Assembly (NCBI GenBank): GCA_017554745.1
Contig: JAFZHS010000017.1
Coordinates: 143,597 to 207,596, forward strand
Direction of reading: 5' to 3'
Source of the DNA: Clostridiales bacterium
GTDB taxonomy: Bacteria; Bacillota; Clostridia; Saccharofermentanales; Saccharofermentanaceae
Length of the DNA: 64,000 nt
Shown here: positions 27,563-36,380 of the stretch, piece by piece
How the letters are laid out: each line of letters starts with the position of its first letter
How positions within the stretch are numbered: the stretch's first letter is position 1
Notes under the pieces: model-generated
Told to the model about the DNA's origin: nothing
The model's database searches: none
Seen by the model: the letters and a program-made list of their open reading frames with translations, nothing else
Made by a program: the position numbers and the translations under genes

Positions 27563-28747
27563 TTAACTACAAATAACATCTTCGACTAATTCTACAATTT
27601 GCATGTAGGTGTTACTTCTATCGAACTTTTCCTCAGCCATTCGTCGTGAATTCTTACCCATCCTTTTTCTCATATCTGAGTCTTTAATCAACACTCGTAA
27701 AGCACTAGCAACCTGTTCCACAGAATCAACATCACAGTTTATTCCACACTCATACTGGTCCAACAAATCACGATACTCTTTGCATTCCTGTGTATTAACA
27801 ACAGGTAAGCCTGCTGCTGCATAGTCAGCGTGTTTATTGATAATACTCTGCGGCGCACCCTTTACTATTGGATTTACTGCGATATCCGCATTTTTTGTAT
27901 ATCCAATCAAATCTGAATACAATAGTCGTCCCCAAAAACGGATTGGTAGACCAGCAGCATGTTCCTGATACTCTTGCATTTTCGGCCCATCTCCAAACAC
28001 CTGGAACGAGAATCCGTTAACGCCGCCTTCGCGCAATAATCTAACAGCATCAATAACAATATCAATATTGTAACTTGAACCTAATGTCCCAATATAGATT
28101 ATCCAAAGTTCATTATCATCTTTTTCTACAGAATGAATTGGATATTCATCAAATATTTTTAGATCGGTACCAATGTAAACACAAATAGAATTATATGAAT
28201 CAGTCCTAACAATGTTTGCTCTATCGGCATATGTCTTTGAAACAGCTATTACTTTTCTAGCGTTTTTATACACGTAATCAATCTTTTTTTTCATTCCCCA
28301 AAAAAGGAAATTCATATGTTTCAGAACAAGCTGAAATGCTTCAGGCCACAAATCTTGAATATCAACAATATATGGAATATTGTTTTTTACACAATATTTC
28401 GCAGTCTTAAAAGCTGCATCTACACTGGGTACAGCAAGATATACTGCATCAGGTAGTTCCAACGATGATAGAGCCTTCTCTAAATTTGCAGCAAATTCTT
28501 TGTGGCTCAATATTCTTTGAATTGAAACATTTTTCCGGTACCCCATTTCATGAAGGAAATGTACTTTGTACGGTAAATCAAAACCAGAAAGTATTCGCTT
28601 TTGCTTTTTCACATGTGAAAAGTCAGTGGTAAAAAAATGCACTTCATATCCACTTTCAGATAGTTTTGAAGCAAGATAGTTAAATCGATTATTTCCTTTG
28701 CTCGTAAAGTCACTGCAAAAGTGTGCAACAATATATATACGCTTCAT
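27563..28747 (-). CDS. GT4-family glycosyltransferase, WbuB-like
   Basis: This 394-residue GT-B enzyme has MKRIYIVAHFCSDFTSKGNN and a long acceptor domain with PYIVDIQDLWPEAFQLVLKH, typical of WbuB-like transferases. Its donor domain has IIYIGTLGSSYNIDIVIDAV, FGDGPKMQEYQEHAAGLPIR and NPIVKGAPQSIINKHADYAA. WbuB-type enzymes can transfer N-acetyl-L-fucosamine. That would suit the capEFG operon nearby, but this is inference. The ATG overlaps the TupA-like gene's stop by four bases. Confidence 0.85.
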   Translation of the reverse strand: MKRIYIVAHFCSDFTSKGNNRFNYLASKLSESGYEVHFFTTDFSHVKKQKRILSGFDLPYKVHFLHEMGYRKNVSIQRILSHKEFAANLEKALSSLELPDAVYLAVPSVDAAFKTAKYCVKNNIPYIVDIQDLWPEAFQLVLKHMNFLFWGMKKKIDYVYKNARKVIAVSKTYADRANIVRTDSYNSICVYIGTDLKIFDEYPIHSVEKDDNELWIIYIGTLGSSYNIDIVIDAVRLLREGGVNGFSFQVFGDGPKMQEYQEHAAGLPIRFWGRLLYSDLIGYTKNADIAVNPIVKGAPQSIINKHADYAAAGLPVVNTQECKEYRDLLDQYECGINCDVDSVEQVASALRVLIKDSDMRKRMGKNSRRMAEEKFDRSNTYMQIVELVEDVICS

Positions 28748-29631
28748 CTCGGCAAACTTACTTCCTTGAAAAATTCTCCAAATTGATAATCATATTTCTC
28801 TGGTTCAAACGGAACTAATCCACCTCCAGAATGGAATGTAAGTTCACTAAATAATATCTTGTTAGAAAGGTTATACAAATCAACTCGCACAAATTCAAAC
28901 AAAAGTGAAAGTTTCTCTGCAAGTTCAATTATCTCTTTCTGATTCGGAATAACTATTTCTTTGTTATATTCAGGATAACCCTGTCGATAATTCAATTTAT
29001 TCCAAGTAGAATCATAGTGATTCGTATATGTTTGACCATCAATTACAATATTGTACGAAATGAATTTTGCTTTCCCATTGAAACAAAATACCTTAGCCTC
29101 AGGAACTGTACCATCAGCAACGCCTTCAATATATTTGTCACATAAAACCCTTGGCTTAATATTATAATAATTCTTCTCTCTCCCGAAGTAATAGTAATTT
29201 TGTTTCAAAAAATGATCAACAGTCTTTTTTGCTTTCTTTTTATCAAATTCATTTTTGTTCTTAATAATAATATTATAGCCAGAACCGTGGGTTCCACGTA
29301 AAACAAATTGCGCTGGCAACTCATCAAATGGAATATCATCGAAACTATTAAACACACCATAGGTCTCATTTAAATATTGTTCACCTATACATTTAGCTAC
29401 ATAGTCTCTTACTTCAAATTTGTCTGTATACTTACTGAGCTCAAACTCATCCAACCGAACTTTTCTTGCACAGATATATTCATTGAATGTTCGTGGATTA
29501 TCAAAATTAGGTATTCTACCAAACATTACAAAAAAAAGAATCTTGTTATACGTCTCATCACTTATTCTAGTGTTCTTGCTAAAGAGTTTATAAACAAATA
29601 ATTTAATTGCAATCCTAAGCTTCATAAACAT
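28744..29631 (-). CDS. TupA-like ATP-grasp protein
   Basis: This 295-residue protein belongs to the TupA-like ATP-grasp family found in capsule and teichuronopeptide loci. Diagnostic parts are FDNPRTFNEYICARKVRLDE, AQFVLRGTHGSGYNIIIKNK (nucleotide-binding loop), RVLCDKYIEG and ADGTVPEAKVFCFNGKAKF, with SELTFHSGGGLVPFEPEKYD near the end. Family members are thought to form amide links, for instance attaching an amino acid to a uronic acid of the polysaccharide. That fits the uronate-producing dehydrogenases here. It may start at the first or third codon (MFMK). GAGG lies about 12 bases upstream. Confidence 0.87.
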   Translation of the reverse strand: MFMKLRIAIKLFVYKLFSKNTRISDETYNKILFFVMFGRIPNFDNPRTFNEYICARKVRLDEFELSKYTDKFEVRDYVAKCIGEQYLNETYGVFNSFDDIPFDELPAQFVLRGTHGSGYNIIIKNKNEFDKKKAKKTVDHFLKQNYYYFGREKNYYNIKPRVLCDKYIEGVADGTVPEAKVFCFNGKAKFISYNIVIDGQTYTNHYDSTWNKLNYRQGYPEYNKEIVIPNQKEIIELAEKLSLLFEFVRVDLYNLSNKILFSELTFHSGGGLVPFEPEKYDYQFGEFFKEVSLPR

Positions 29632-29645
29632 ATAATTGCTAAACC

Positions 29646-30923
29646 TCAGTCTTTTACAGCATAAACAGTTGTCTTATATTTACCATTTTTCTCAACAGGA
29701 ATTTGCTTTTCTTTAATAAATTGAATCGCAGCATCAGAACCTAAAGCAGTCTCTAAGCGGTTTAACAATTCATTTGAATCACGATCAGCAATATCTCCGA
29801 TATAATGAAACTCAAAAGAAGTCTTAGTTGTTTGAACAAGCTGATATTTAACTATTGAAGTAAAAATTTCTGTTAATCCACTGATTGCAACAGCACTTAT
29901 AATTTTGCCGTCAGTTGAGTATAAACAGTCTGCTTTTCTACCAACAATGCTTGTAAATTTTCGAATCTTTCCTACTTCATCTGGAGATACAGCGAGATCA
30001 CCAATATCATATCTAATAAGAGGCATAGCTCGATTATATAAATCTGTAACAACAACTCTACCACTTTCACCGGGCTGAGCAGGCAAATCTGAATCTATTT
30101 TTAGTAATTCAAAATATATACTTGGACGATTTACAAAAAACGAATCGTTTCCTGGAGCAGAAATACCAAGCAGACCATTTTCCTCGTTATCATAACGATT
30201 AATTACAGTACAACCGAAAGTGCTTTCAAGCGCTTGTCGATTCTTAGAACTCAATTCATCTGAATCACAGACCATCAGCTTCAGTTTAAGCTTAGTTGCT
30301 TCATAATCAATATTAATGAGATAGTTCATGAAATCACAAACAGAAGATGCATATCCAAAAAGCACGCTATTGGGATGCTTCAATAAATGATCACATAAAA
30401 AAGCTTTTTTACTATCATTAAATTCTGTAACACTTATATTCTCAACATTCTGGGCTATGCTTTTTATCGTTGATTGTTTGTAATTACTTACCCAATTACG
30501 AATAAAAATATAATGATCACCAAGATTCCATCCTACATTTTCATGTGCAGCGATTAAATCAGCACGCATCCTTGCTTTCTTTTCATCATCTTGATAAACA
30601 ATTAAAGGGGTTCCGGTTGAACCACTCGTGGAAGCAATAGTTAACTTACTATCATCAAGAAACTCAATAGAACGGCAATCATTGCCAATACGTTTATAAT
30701 CAGCCTTTGTCATAACCGGAAAAAGAGAAAGATCTGGAGAACTAATATCCTTGTAAAAAGGAACATGCTTGATAGCATATTCTAACATTCGGCTAAGACG
30801 CTCTTTTGGGTCATAATCAATTTCATTTTGAATACTTTTAATATCTTGATAATGTTTCCAGACAGACTTATTAAATAATCTGTCAGATAACCAAAAACAA
30901 TCTTTCCGCAGTTTTTCAAACAT
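29646..30923 (-). CDS. CapK/PaaK-like AMP-forming adenylate ligase
   Basis: This 425-residue member of the adenylating superfamily resembles phenylacetate-CoA ligase and the capsule protein CapK. The ATP-binding loop is IASTSGSTGTPLIVYQDDEK (about residues 95-115). Later motifs are NRYDNEENGLLGISAP and RVVVTDLYNRAMPLIRYDIGDLA. It probably activates a carboxylate or amino acid for attachment to the glycan, working with the two ATP-grasp enzymes on either side. It overlaps the upstream ATP-grasp stop by eight bases. The true substrate is unknown. Confidence 0.85.
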   Translation of the reverse strand: MFEKLRKDCFWLSDRLFNKSVWKHYQDIKSIQNEIDYDPKERLSRMLEYAIKHVPFYKDISSPDLSLFPVMTKADYKRIGNDCRSIEFLDDSKLTIASTSGSTGTPLIVYQDDEKKARMRADLIAAHENVGWNLGDHYIFIRNWVSNYKQSTIKSIAQNVENISVTEFNDSKKAFLCDHLLKHPNSVLFGYASSVCDFMNYLINIDYEATKLKLKLMVCDSDELSSKNRQALESTFGCTVINRYDNEENGLLGISAPGNDSFFVNRPSIYFELLKIDSDLPAQPGESGRVVVTDLYNRAMPLIRYDIGDLAVSPDEVGKIRKFTSIVGRKADCLYSTDGKIISAVAISGLTEIFTSIVKYQLVQTTKTSFEFHYIGDIADRDSNELLNRLETALGSDAAIQFIKEKQIPVEKNGKYKTTVYAVKD

Positions 30924-31884
30924 TTATAGACCTTATCATCACTTCATTATATTTCATCATATAGATGCCTTCTTCATAAGCACCTATATTCTTCTTGTTC
31001 GCTACACCATTCAAATTGTTCAAAATCAAATTCATGTGATCACATCCAGACTCATAAGCATGTGGATATCCTCCACCGAAACGAGGATTAACCTCGCTAA
31101 TATAGTACTGTCCATCGATTTCGAATATATCAATATCAATCTGTCCTTTGAATCCAGCTTCAAGAACAAATTTCTCTATCAAATCAAATAATCTCTCATC
31201 CTTAAAGCTTACTGCTTTATCAGTTTCTCCAGCACGCATTTTGATTTTCTTCTTAGTAAAAATAGAAACAACTTCGCCGGAAATCAGGTCAATATACACA
31301 TCAGCACCTATTTCCTGACCATTGAGGAACTCCTGAATCATTAGATTATCTTCATGCGCAAAAAGCAGATCAACAGTTTCCTTATCCTCAGCTTTGGATA
31401 TGCTTATGCTTGCTGATCCTCTGTAAGGCTTGACGAATACGGGATATGAAACCTCGCCAGATTCTACTACTTTATAAAAATCATCTTTATTCATCCATGA
31501 ACGAGCACAATTATAACCATGAGTCTTAAGCCACTCATACATCTGCATCTTATCGAGGGACATCTCGCAAAGTTCATAAGAACTACCAATAATGGTTACG
31601 CCTATTTCTTTAAATAACTTTTCATTAGCTGCTAGAAGTGAAAGCTCAGGATCAATAAGACTCAAGACACCATTGATATGCTCCTTCTTACAGATATCTA
31701 AGATCTTATCTATGTATCCTTCATCAGTTATTGGAGGAACAATGAAATATTTATCTGCTTCATAAATCGCAGGTCCCAACAAATTGGCATCAGTAGCAAC
31801 AATAGTACCGATGCCGTCAAAGGTCTTTCTAAAATATTGGACGATTTTATTACGTGTTCCGGCAGCAAGTATAAGGAAATTCAT
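30916..31884 (-). CDS. ATP-grasp carboxylate-amine ligase-like protein
   Basis: This 322-residue ATP-grasp protein resembles carbamoyl-phosphate synthase large-subunit fragments. It opens MNFLILAAGTRNKIVQYFRK and has VFVKPYRGSASISISKAEDK, LMIQEFLNGQEIGADVYIDL and QIDIDIFEIDGQYYISEVNP, followed by RFGGGYPHAYESG, with the metal-binding E and N. Proteins of this type in glycan loci form peptide-like bonds. Together with the TupA-like enzyme and the adenylate ligase it suggests amino-acid decoration of the polysaccharide. Its ATG overlaps the priming transferase stop by four bases. Confidence 0.85.
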   Translation of the reverse strand: MNFLILAAGTRNKIVQYFRKTFDGIGTIVATDANLLGPAIYEADKYFIVPPITDEGYIDKILDICKKEHINGVLSLIDPELSLLAANEKLFKEIGVTIIGSSYELCEMSLDKMQMYEWLKTHGYNCARSWMNKDDFYKVVESGEVSYPVFVKPYRGSASISISKAEDKETVDLLFAHEDNLMIQEFLNGQEIGADVYIDLISGEVVSIFTKKKIKMRAGETDKAVSFKDERLFDLIEKFVLEAGFKGQIDIDIFEIDGQYYISEVNPRFGGGYPHAYESGCDHMNLILNNLNGVANKKNIGAYEEGIYMMKYNEVMIRSINV

Positions 31885-32624
31885 TCTTTTACCTCACCAA
31901 GATTTTTAGCTTGTTCTCTTCTTTGAGCAGCAAAATTTGGCTCAACAGCTCTTGAATTTTCAGAAACATCTTCGCTAACAAAGACTTTCTTAATGGTCAA
32001 GAAGAAGATCTTTAAGTCAAACTTAAAAGATAGGTGATCTACATAATAAACATCAGTTTCAAATCTGTGATCCCAATCAAGATTGTTTCTTCCGTTGACC
32101 TGTGCCCAACCAGTGAGTCCAGGCTTAACATCGTGACGCCTATGCTCCTTATCTGTATACCAAGGAAGGTATTCAACTAGCAAAGGTCTTGGACCAATTA
32201 TGCTCATATCACCTTTGCAAATATTAAACAGCTCCGGTAACTCATCAAGAGATGTGCGTCTCAAAAACTTTCCGTAAGAATTAAGCCTTAACTCGTCTGA
32301 CAGTAAATTACCATCTTTGTCTTTTTCGTTACTCATCGTCCTAAACTTTATAAGCTTAAATATCTTCTCATGAAAGCCAGGGCGTTCCTGAGTATAAAAA
32401 GGATTGCCCTTCATCATAATAGCGCCAATAAAAGTAAGTATGAGCAATATTGGACTGAAGACAATTAGAGCACCAGCAGAAAGAAACGCATCCAAAAAAC
32501 GCTTCAAAATGCTGCCGTAAAAACCAGGAATGTTTCTATGCCTTGCTATATCTGCAAAAACAGCAATTATCCCAACAACAGCAGCTATAGCTATAATCAC
32601 AAGAATGATTTTCAGTATAATCAT
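31881..32624 (-). CDS. PglC-like undecaprenyl-phosphate sugar-phosphate transferase
   Basis: This 247-residue short priming transferase has a single N-terminal hydrophobic helix, a re-entrant segment (RFLDAFLSAGALIVFSPILL) and the catalytic core IKFRTMSNEKDKDGNLLSDE, LRRTSLDELPELFNICKGDM, SIIGPRPLLVEYLPWYTDKE and KPGLTGWAQVNGRNNLDWDH. It is of the monotopic PglC type that often uses UDP-bacillosamine-like sugars. That fits the PglF- and PglE-type genes just upstream. It is the second priming enzyme in the window. Confidence 0.93.
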   Translation of the reverse strand: MIILKIILVIIAIAAVVGIIAVFADIARHRNIPGFYGSILKRFLDAFLSAGALIVFSPILLILTFIGAIMMKGNPFYTQERPGFHEKIFKLIKFRTMSNEKDKDGNLLSDELRLNSYGKFLRRTSLDELPELFNICKGDMSIIGPRPLLVEYLPWYTDKEHRRHDVKPGLTGWAQVNGRNNLDWDHRFETDVYYVDHLSFKFDLKIFFLTIKKVFVSEDVSENSRAVEPNFAAQRREQAKNLGEVKE

Positions 32625-33070
32625 TAGGCTTTCTCTTTTATAAACAGTTTTTTTATCAGTATAACTATTCCAAGACCAATAACAGCTCCAATGCTGTTAT
32701 GTAACACATCATCTAACTCACATAGACCTCTGCAACTAACAAACTGTAGTAACTCTATTGCTATACTCAGCAAAACCGCAAAGATCAATCCACGCCATTT
32801 CCACAGATAACCAGCAAAAACACCTACAGGCATAAACATAAATACGTTAGCTAATACCTGTTTTCTTTGTGCTTCCCATGCTTTCCACGACCAAAACAAT
32901 TCAAGTTGTAAGTGTTCTCCATCAAAAGGCGTTCTTATCAGAATTGTTTCGGTAAAAATCAGAAACGCATATCCAATTAGTATTCCGAGAAAAGGTTTTT
33001 TCCACACGCACCATACAACCAGTGCAATGACGATTGAGATCAGGTAATACCACCACGGGATATCCAACAA
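32624..33070 (-). CDS. VanZ-like membrane protein
   Basis: This 148-residue protein has four hydrophobic helices and the VanZ-family pattern QVLANVFMFMPVGVFAGYLW, IAIELLQFVSCRGLCELDDV, and LHNSIGAVIGLGI. The family is widespread in glycan loci but its role is unclear (VanZ lowers teicoplanin susceptibility in enterococci). The start is uncertain. The only in-frame start codons are TTGs near 33070, and the good GGAGG site at about 33096-33100 is 25 or more bases further upstream. Confidence 0.78.
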   Translation of the reverse strand: MLDIPWWYYLISIVIALVVWCVWKKPFLGILIGYAFLIFTETILIRTPFDGEHLQLELFWSWKAWEAQRKQVLANVFMFMPVGVFAGYLWKWRGLIFAVLLSIAIELLQFVSCRGLCELDDVLHNSIGAVIGLGIVILIKKLFIKEKA

Positions 33071-33155
33071 GCCAAAAACATAATCGATAGGTCTATCCTC
33101 CGCACATTAGTATTCTTCACCGAATCTCAAACAACCTCCAGAAAAAGCTGTGTGT

Positions 33156-34409
33156 TTATCTGAAGCACCTATGAATAGTATCAATAATTCTATTCTGTTG
33201 ATCAACAGTCATCTTATTATCACTCGGCAAGCACAATCCTCTCTCGAAGATATCTGCTCCAACATCATTACCATCAACAGAAACAAACGCATGATCACTA
33301 TAGATTGGCTGCATATGCATAGGCTTCCAAATAGGTCTTCCCTCTGCGTTGATAGCCGCTATAGCTTCAAGGATTTCTGTAGGACAACTCTTTCCGGATT
33401 CAGCTGTATATTGAGCATCACAATCGCCTCTTACCTGCTGGCTCATTGCATCTTTATCAATAATAATGCAGGATAACCAATAATTGGGATCACTATTCTC
33501 ATCAAAAGGATTCATCTTTACAGGAAGATCTTTAAGCCCTTCCTTATATCTTTCGTAAATAGCTTTCTTCTGGGCTATATGTTCATCAAGATAAGGCAAT
33601 TGACCTCTTACGACACCGGCAACTATATTGCTTATACGGTAGTTGTATCCGAGTTCCGTATGTTGATACCATGCAGCATTATCTCTTGACTGTGTTGACC
33701 ACTTACGGACTTTAACAGCTTCTTCCTCAACATCTGTTAGCAACATACCACCGGCAGAACCCGTAATAATCTTATTGCCATTAAAGGAAATAATGCTTAT
33801 ATCGCCAAAGCTGCCTGTCTGCTTTCCTTTATATGAAGCACCAAATGATTCAGCGGCATCTTCAACTAATAACGCATCGTGCTTCTTGCATATCTCTCTG
33901 ATCTCATCAAGCTTACCGGGTGTTCCGTAAAGATTAACAAGAACAACTAATCTGACTTCAGGATATAACTCAAAGGCCTTTTCAAGAGCCTTAGGATCCA
34001 TATTCCAGGTATCATATTCTGTATCGATGAAGACAGCTTCACCGCCTTCATATGCAACCGGATTTACAGTAGCATCGAAGGTCATGTCAGAACAGAATAC
34101 TTTATGCCCTTCTAATGTTCCGTGACCGATCTTAGGTTGACCGTAAAGTCTCTCACCTGCGAGCTTAACAGCCAAATGAATTGCAGCTGTACCAGTAGAA
34201 AGAGCTACAGAATACTTGCGTCCTATCTTCTCTGCAGCAATGCGTTCTATCTCATCAATGTTTGCTCCTACAGTTGACACCCAGTTAGTCTGGATTGCTT
34301 CATCTACCCAATGTTGCTCATCACCGTGAACAGTCGGTGATGAAAGCCAAACCTTCTCGGTAAAAGCCTCAACACCCATAAATCTTGAATCATTTGAAAT
34401 ATCAATCAT
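33156..34409 (-). CDS. DegT/DnrJ/EryC1/StrS-family PLP aminotransferase
   Basis: This 417-residue sugar aminotransferase has WLSSPTVHGDEQHWVDEAIQ near the start, ALSTGTAAIHLAVKLAG, LLVEDAAESFGASYKGKQTG and SIISFNGNKIITGSAGGMLL with the PLP-binding lysine. It is close in style to PglE/EpsN enzymes that aminate the 4-keto sugar made by a PglF-type dehydratase, which is exactly the next gene upstream. PglF, this enzyme and the PglC-like transferase would give a UDP-4-amino-sugar primer. A GAGGGGA site precedes ATG 34409. The window has a second DegT domain in the fusion at 36381. Confidence 0.92.
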   Translation of the reverse strand: MIDISNDSRFMGVEAFTEKVWLSSPTVHGDEQHWVDEAIQTNWVSTVGANIDEIERIAAEKIGRKYSVALSTGTAAIHLAVKLAGERLYGQPKIGHGTLEGHKVFCSDMTFDATVNPVAYEGGEAVFIDTEYDTWNMDPKALEKAFELYPEVRLVVLVNLYGTPGKLDEIREICKKHDALLVEDAAESFGASYKGKQTGSFGDISIISFNGNKIITGSAGGMLLTDVEEEAVKVRKWSTQSRDNAAWYQHTELGYNYRISNIVAGVVRGQLPYLDEHIAQKKAIYERYKEGLKDLPVKMNPFDENSDPNYWLSCIIIDKDAMSQQVRGDCDAQYTAESGKSCPTEILEAIAAINAEGRPIWKPMHMQPIYSDHAFVSVDGNDVGADIFERGLCLPSDNKMTVDQQNRIIDTIHRCFR

Positions 34410-34449
34410 TATTTATTCCCCTCTAATTGATAATATTTCATCACTGATA

Positions 34450-36372
34450 TCAATAATTGTTAGGGTGATACGTCGGAACAATATCCATTACATATTCCCT
34501 TATGTTCTCATCGTCTTCCTGGCTGTCATCGTCAAGCTTGGCAAGCTTTACCTTAAACTCTTCGTCATCCATCTCAATAGGTTTTCCGATGAAGATTAAC
34601 TTATTCTTTGTTTTCTTCATTCCCTCTTCAGCCATGAGCTTTTCTTCGTAGAGCTTCTCACCGGGTCTTAAACCTGTATATTCGATCTTGATATCTACAT
34701 CAGGTCTTAACCCGGAGAGCTTAATGAGGTTTCTAGCCATGTCATCAATCTTTACGGGTTCACCCATATCGAGAACGAATATCTCTCCGCCCCAGGCATA
34801 GTGAGAGGCCTGAAGAACAAGTGATACTGCTTCAGGAATCGTCATGAAGAATCTAGTGATATCTTTATGTGTGACAGTAACTGGTCCGCCTTCTGCAATC
34901 TGTTTCTTGAACAGCGGGATAACAGATCCGTTAGAGCCTAATACGTTACCGAAGCGTACAGCTACGAACGTTGTATCCGGATACTGCCTCTCCATCATCT
35001 GGATTATCATCTCACAAATACGCTTTGTAGCGCCCATTATATTAGTAGGGTTAACAGCCTTATCCGTTGAGATGAGTACAAACTTCTCTACTCCTGCTTC
35101 AGCAGCAGCTTTAGCAGTCTTATACGTGCCCATTACGTTATTCTTAATAGCTTCATTCGGGCTGTCTTCCATAAGAGGAACATGCTTATGAGCTGCGGCA
35201 TGGAATACGATATCTGGCTTATATTGCAGCATTACGGTCTCGATCCTGTGTGTGTTTCTTACAGAACCGATAAGTGTGACTAAATTCAGATTGTCCCTAT
35301 ACTTACGGACGAGTTCCTGCTGGATCTCGTATGCATTGTTCTCGTAGATATCAAAGATTATGAGTTGCTTCGGCTGGTGGCTTGCTATCTGTCTGCAAAG
35401 CTCTGATCCGATTGATCCGCCGCCGCCTGTTACAAGGATGGTCTTGCCTGTGATCATGTTAAATACAGCTTCGTTATCTACTTCGATAGGATCTCTTCCT
35501 AAGAGATCAACAAGCTCTACTTCCTTTACCTGCGAGATGCTTACTTCACCATTGGCAATCTGGCTGATGCCAGGTACTGTTCTGAGCTTACAACCTGTCT
35601 CCTTTGCAAGATCAAGATATTCTTTCTTATGAATGCCTGTTGCAGAAGGGATAGCATATATGATCGTATCGATATCGTACTCTGCAGCCATTGCGATGAT
35701 ATCATCCTTGCCGCCTACGATCGGAACGCCGAAGAGTGATCTGCCGAGCTTTGTAGGGTTATCGTCAATAATGCAGATCGGTATCTGATTAGAGCTCGGG
35801 CTGTTCTGAAGTTCCTTTATCAGGATGCTTCCGGTGTTGCCACCGCCGATTATCATTACTCTCTGAATATGTGCATCTCCTGCGCTGTGAATAAGCGTAG
35901 AAACTTTATTGGTATAACGTCTCAATATTCTGTAGGAGAATCTGATACCGATTTGACATACCATTGCACAAGCAATACCGATAGCATAGAAAGATATCGG
36001 CATTCTCATCTTAAGGATCATTGATGAGATGATAAAGCTTGGGATGAGTACCAGATAAGACTTAATTACATTAAGTGCTTCTTCGATCGATACAAAAGTC
36101 CATACGCTGTGATAGAGCCTGAATCCGTAGAAAACAACTACAGTAAATAAAGCCCAGAGAGGAACAAGGAATAAGAAGTATTTAAGGAAATCGTCAGGAA
36201 CAGCTGAATAATGAAGGTCAAATCTGAATAACAATGCTGCGAAGAATGAAGCGAATGTAGCGAGGATATCGGCAACCAAAACTACGATCGCCCTGACCAT
36301 CCAGCTCCTACCCATTGTATCGTGCTTTACCGGTGTTTTCTTCGCGTTTTTGTTCTCAGTATTTGTACTCAT
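34450..36372 (-). CDS. Membrane NDP-sugar 4,6-dehydratase, PglF/CapD type
   Basis: This protein of about 640 residues has four N-terminal membrane helices, a first Rossmann domain (VMIIGGGNTGSILIKELQNS) and a C-terminal SDR catalytic domain (GKTILVTGGGGSIGSELCRQ, FHAAAHKHVPLMEDSPNEAI, LISTDKAVNPTNIMGATKRI with Met at the Tyr position, GLRPGEKLYEEKLMAEEGMK). It should dehydrate UDP-GlcNAc to the 4-keto-6-deoxy sugar used by the aminotransferases. ATG 36372 is used. A GTG at 36384 overlaps the upstream stop by four bases and is an equally possible start. This is the conserved, higher-GC end of the polysaccharide operon. Confidence 0.9.
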   Translation of the reverse strand: MSTNTENKNAKKTPVKHDTMGRSWMVRAIVVLVADILATFASFFAALLFRFDLHYSAVPDDFLKYFLFLVPLWALFTVVVFYGFRLYHSVWTFVSIEEALNVIKSYLVLIPSFIISSMILKMRMPISFYAIGIACAMVCQIGIRFSYRILRRYTNKVSTLIHSAGDAHIQRVMIIGGGNTGSILIKELQNSPSSNQIPICIIDDNPTKLGRSLFGVPIVGGKDDIIAMAAEYDIDTIIYAIPSATGIHKKEYLDLAKETGCKLRTVPGISQIANGEVSISQVKEVELVDLLGRDPIEVDNEAVFNMITGKTILVTGGGGSIGSELCRQIASHQPKQLIIFDIYENNAYEIQQELVRKYRDNLNLVTLIGSVRNTHRIETVMLQYKPDIVFHAAAHKHVPLMEDSPNEAIKNNVMGTYKTAKAAAEAGVEKFVLISTDKAVNPTNIMGATKRICEMIIQMMERQYPDTTFVAVRFGNVLGSNGSVIPLFKKQIAEGGPVTVTHKDITRFFMTIPEAVSLVLQASHYAWGGEIFVLDMGEPVKIDDMARNLIKLSGLRPDVDIKIEYTGLRPGEKLYEEKLMAEEGMKKTKNKLIFIGKPIEMDDEEFKVKLAKLDDDSQEDDENIREYVMDIVPTYHPNNY

Positions 36373-36380
36373 AACACTTC

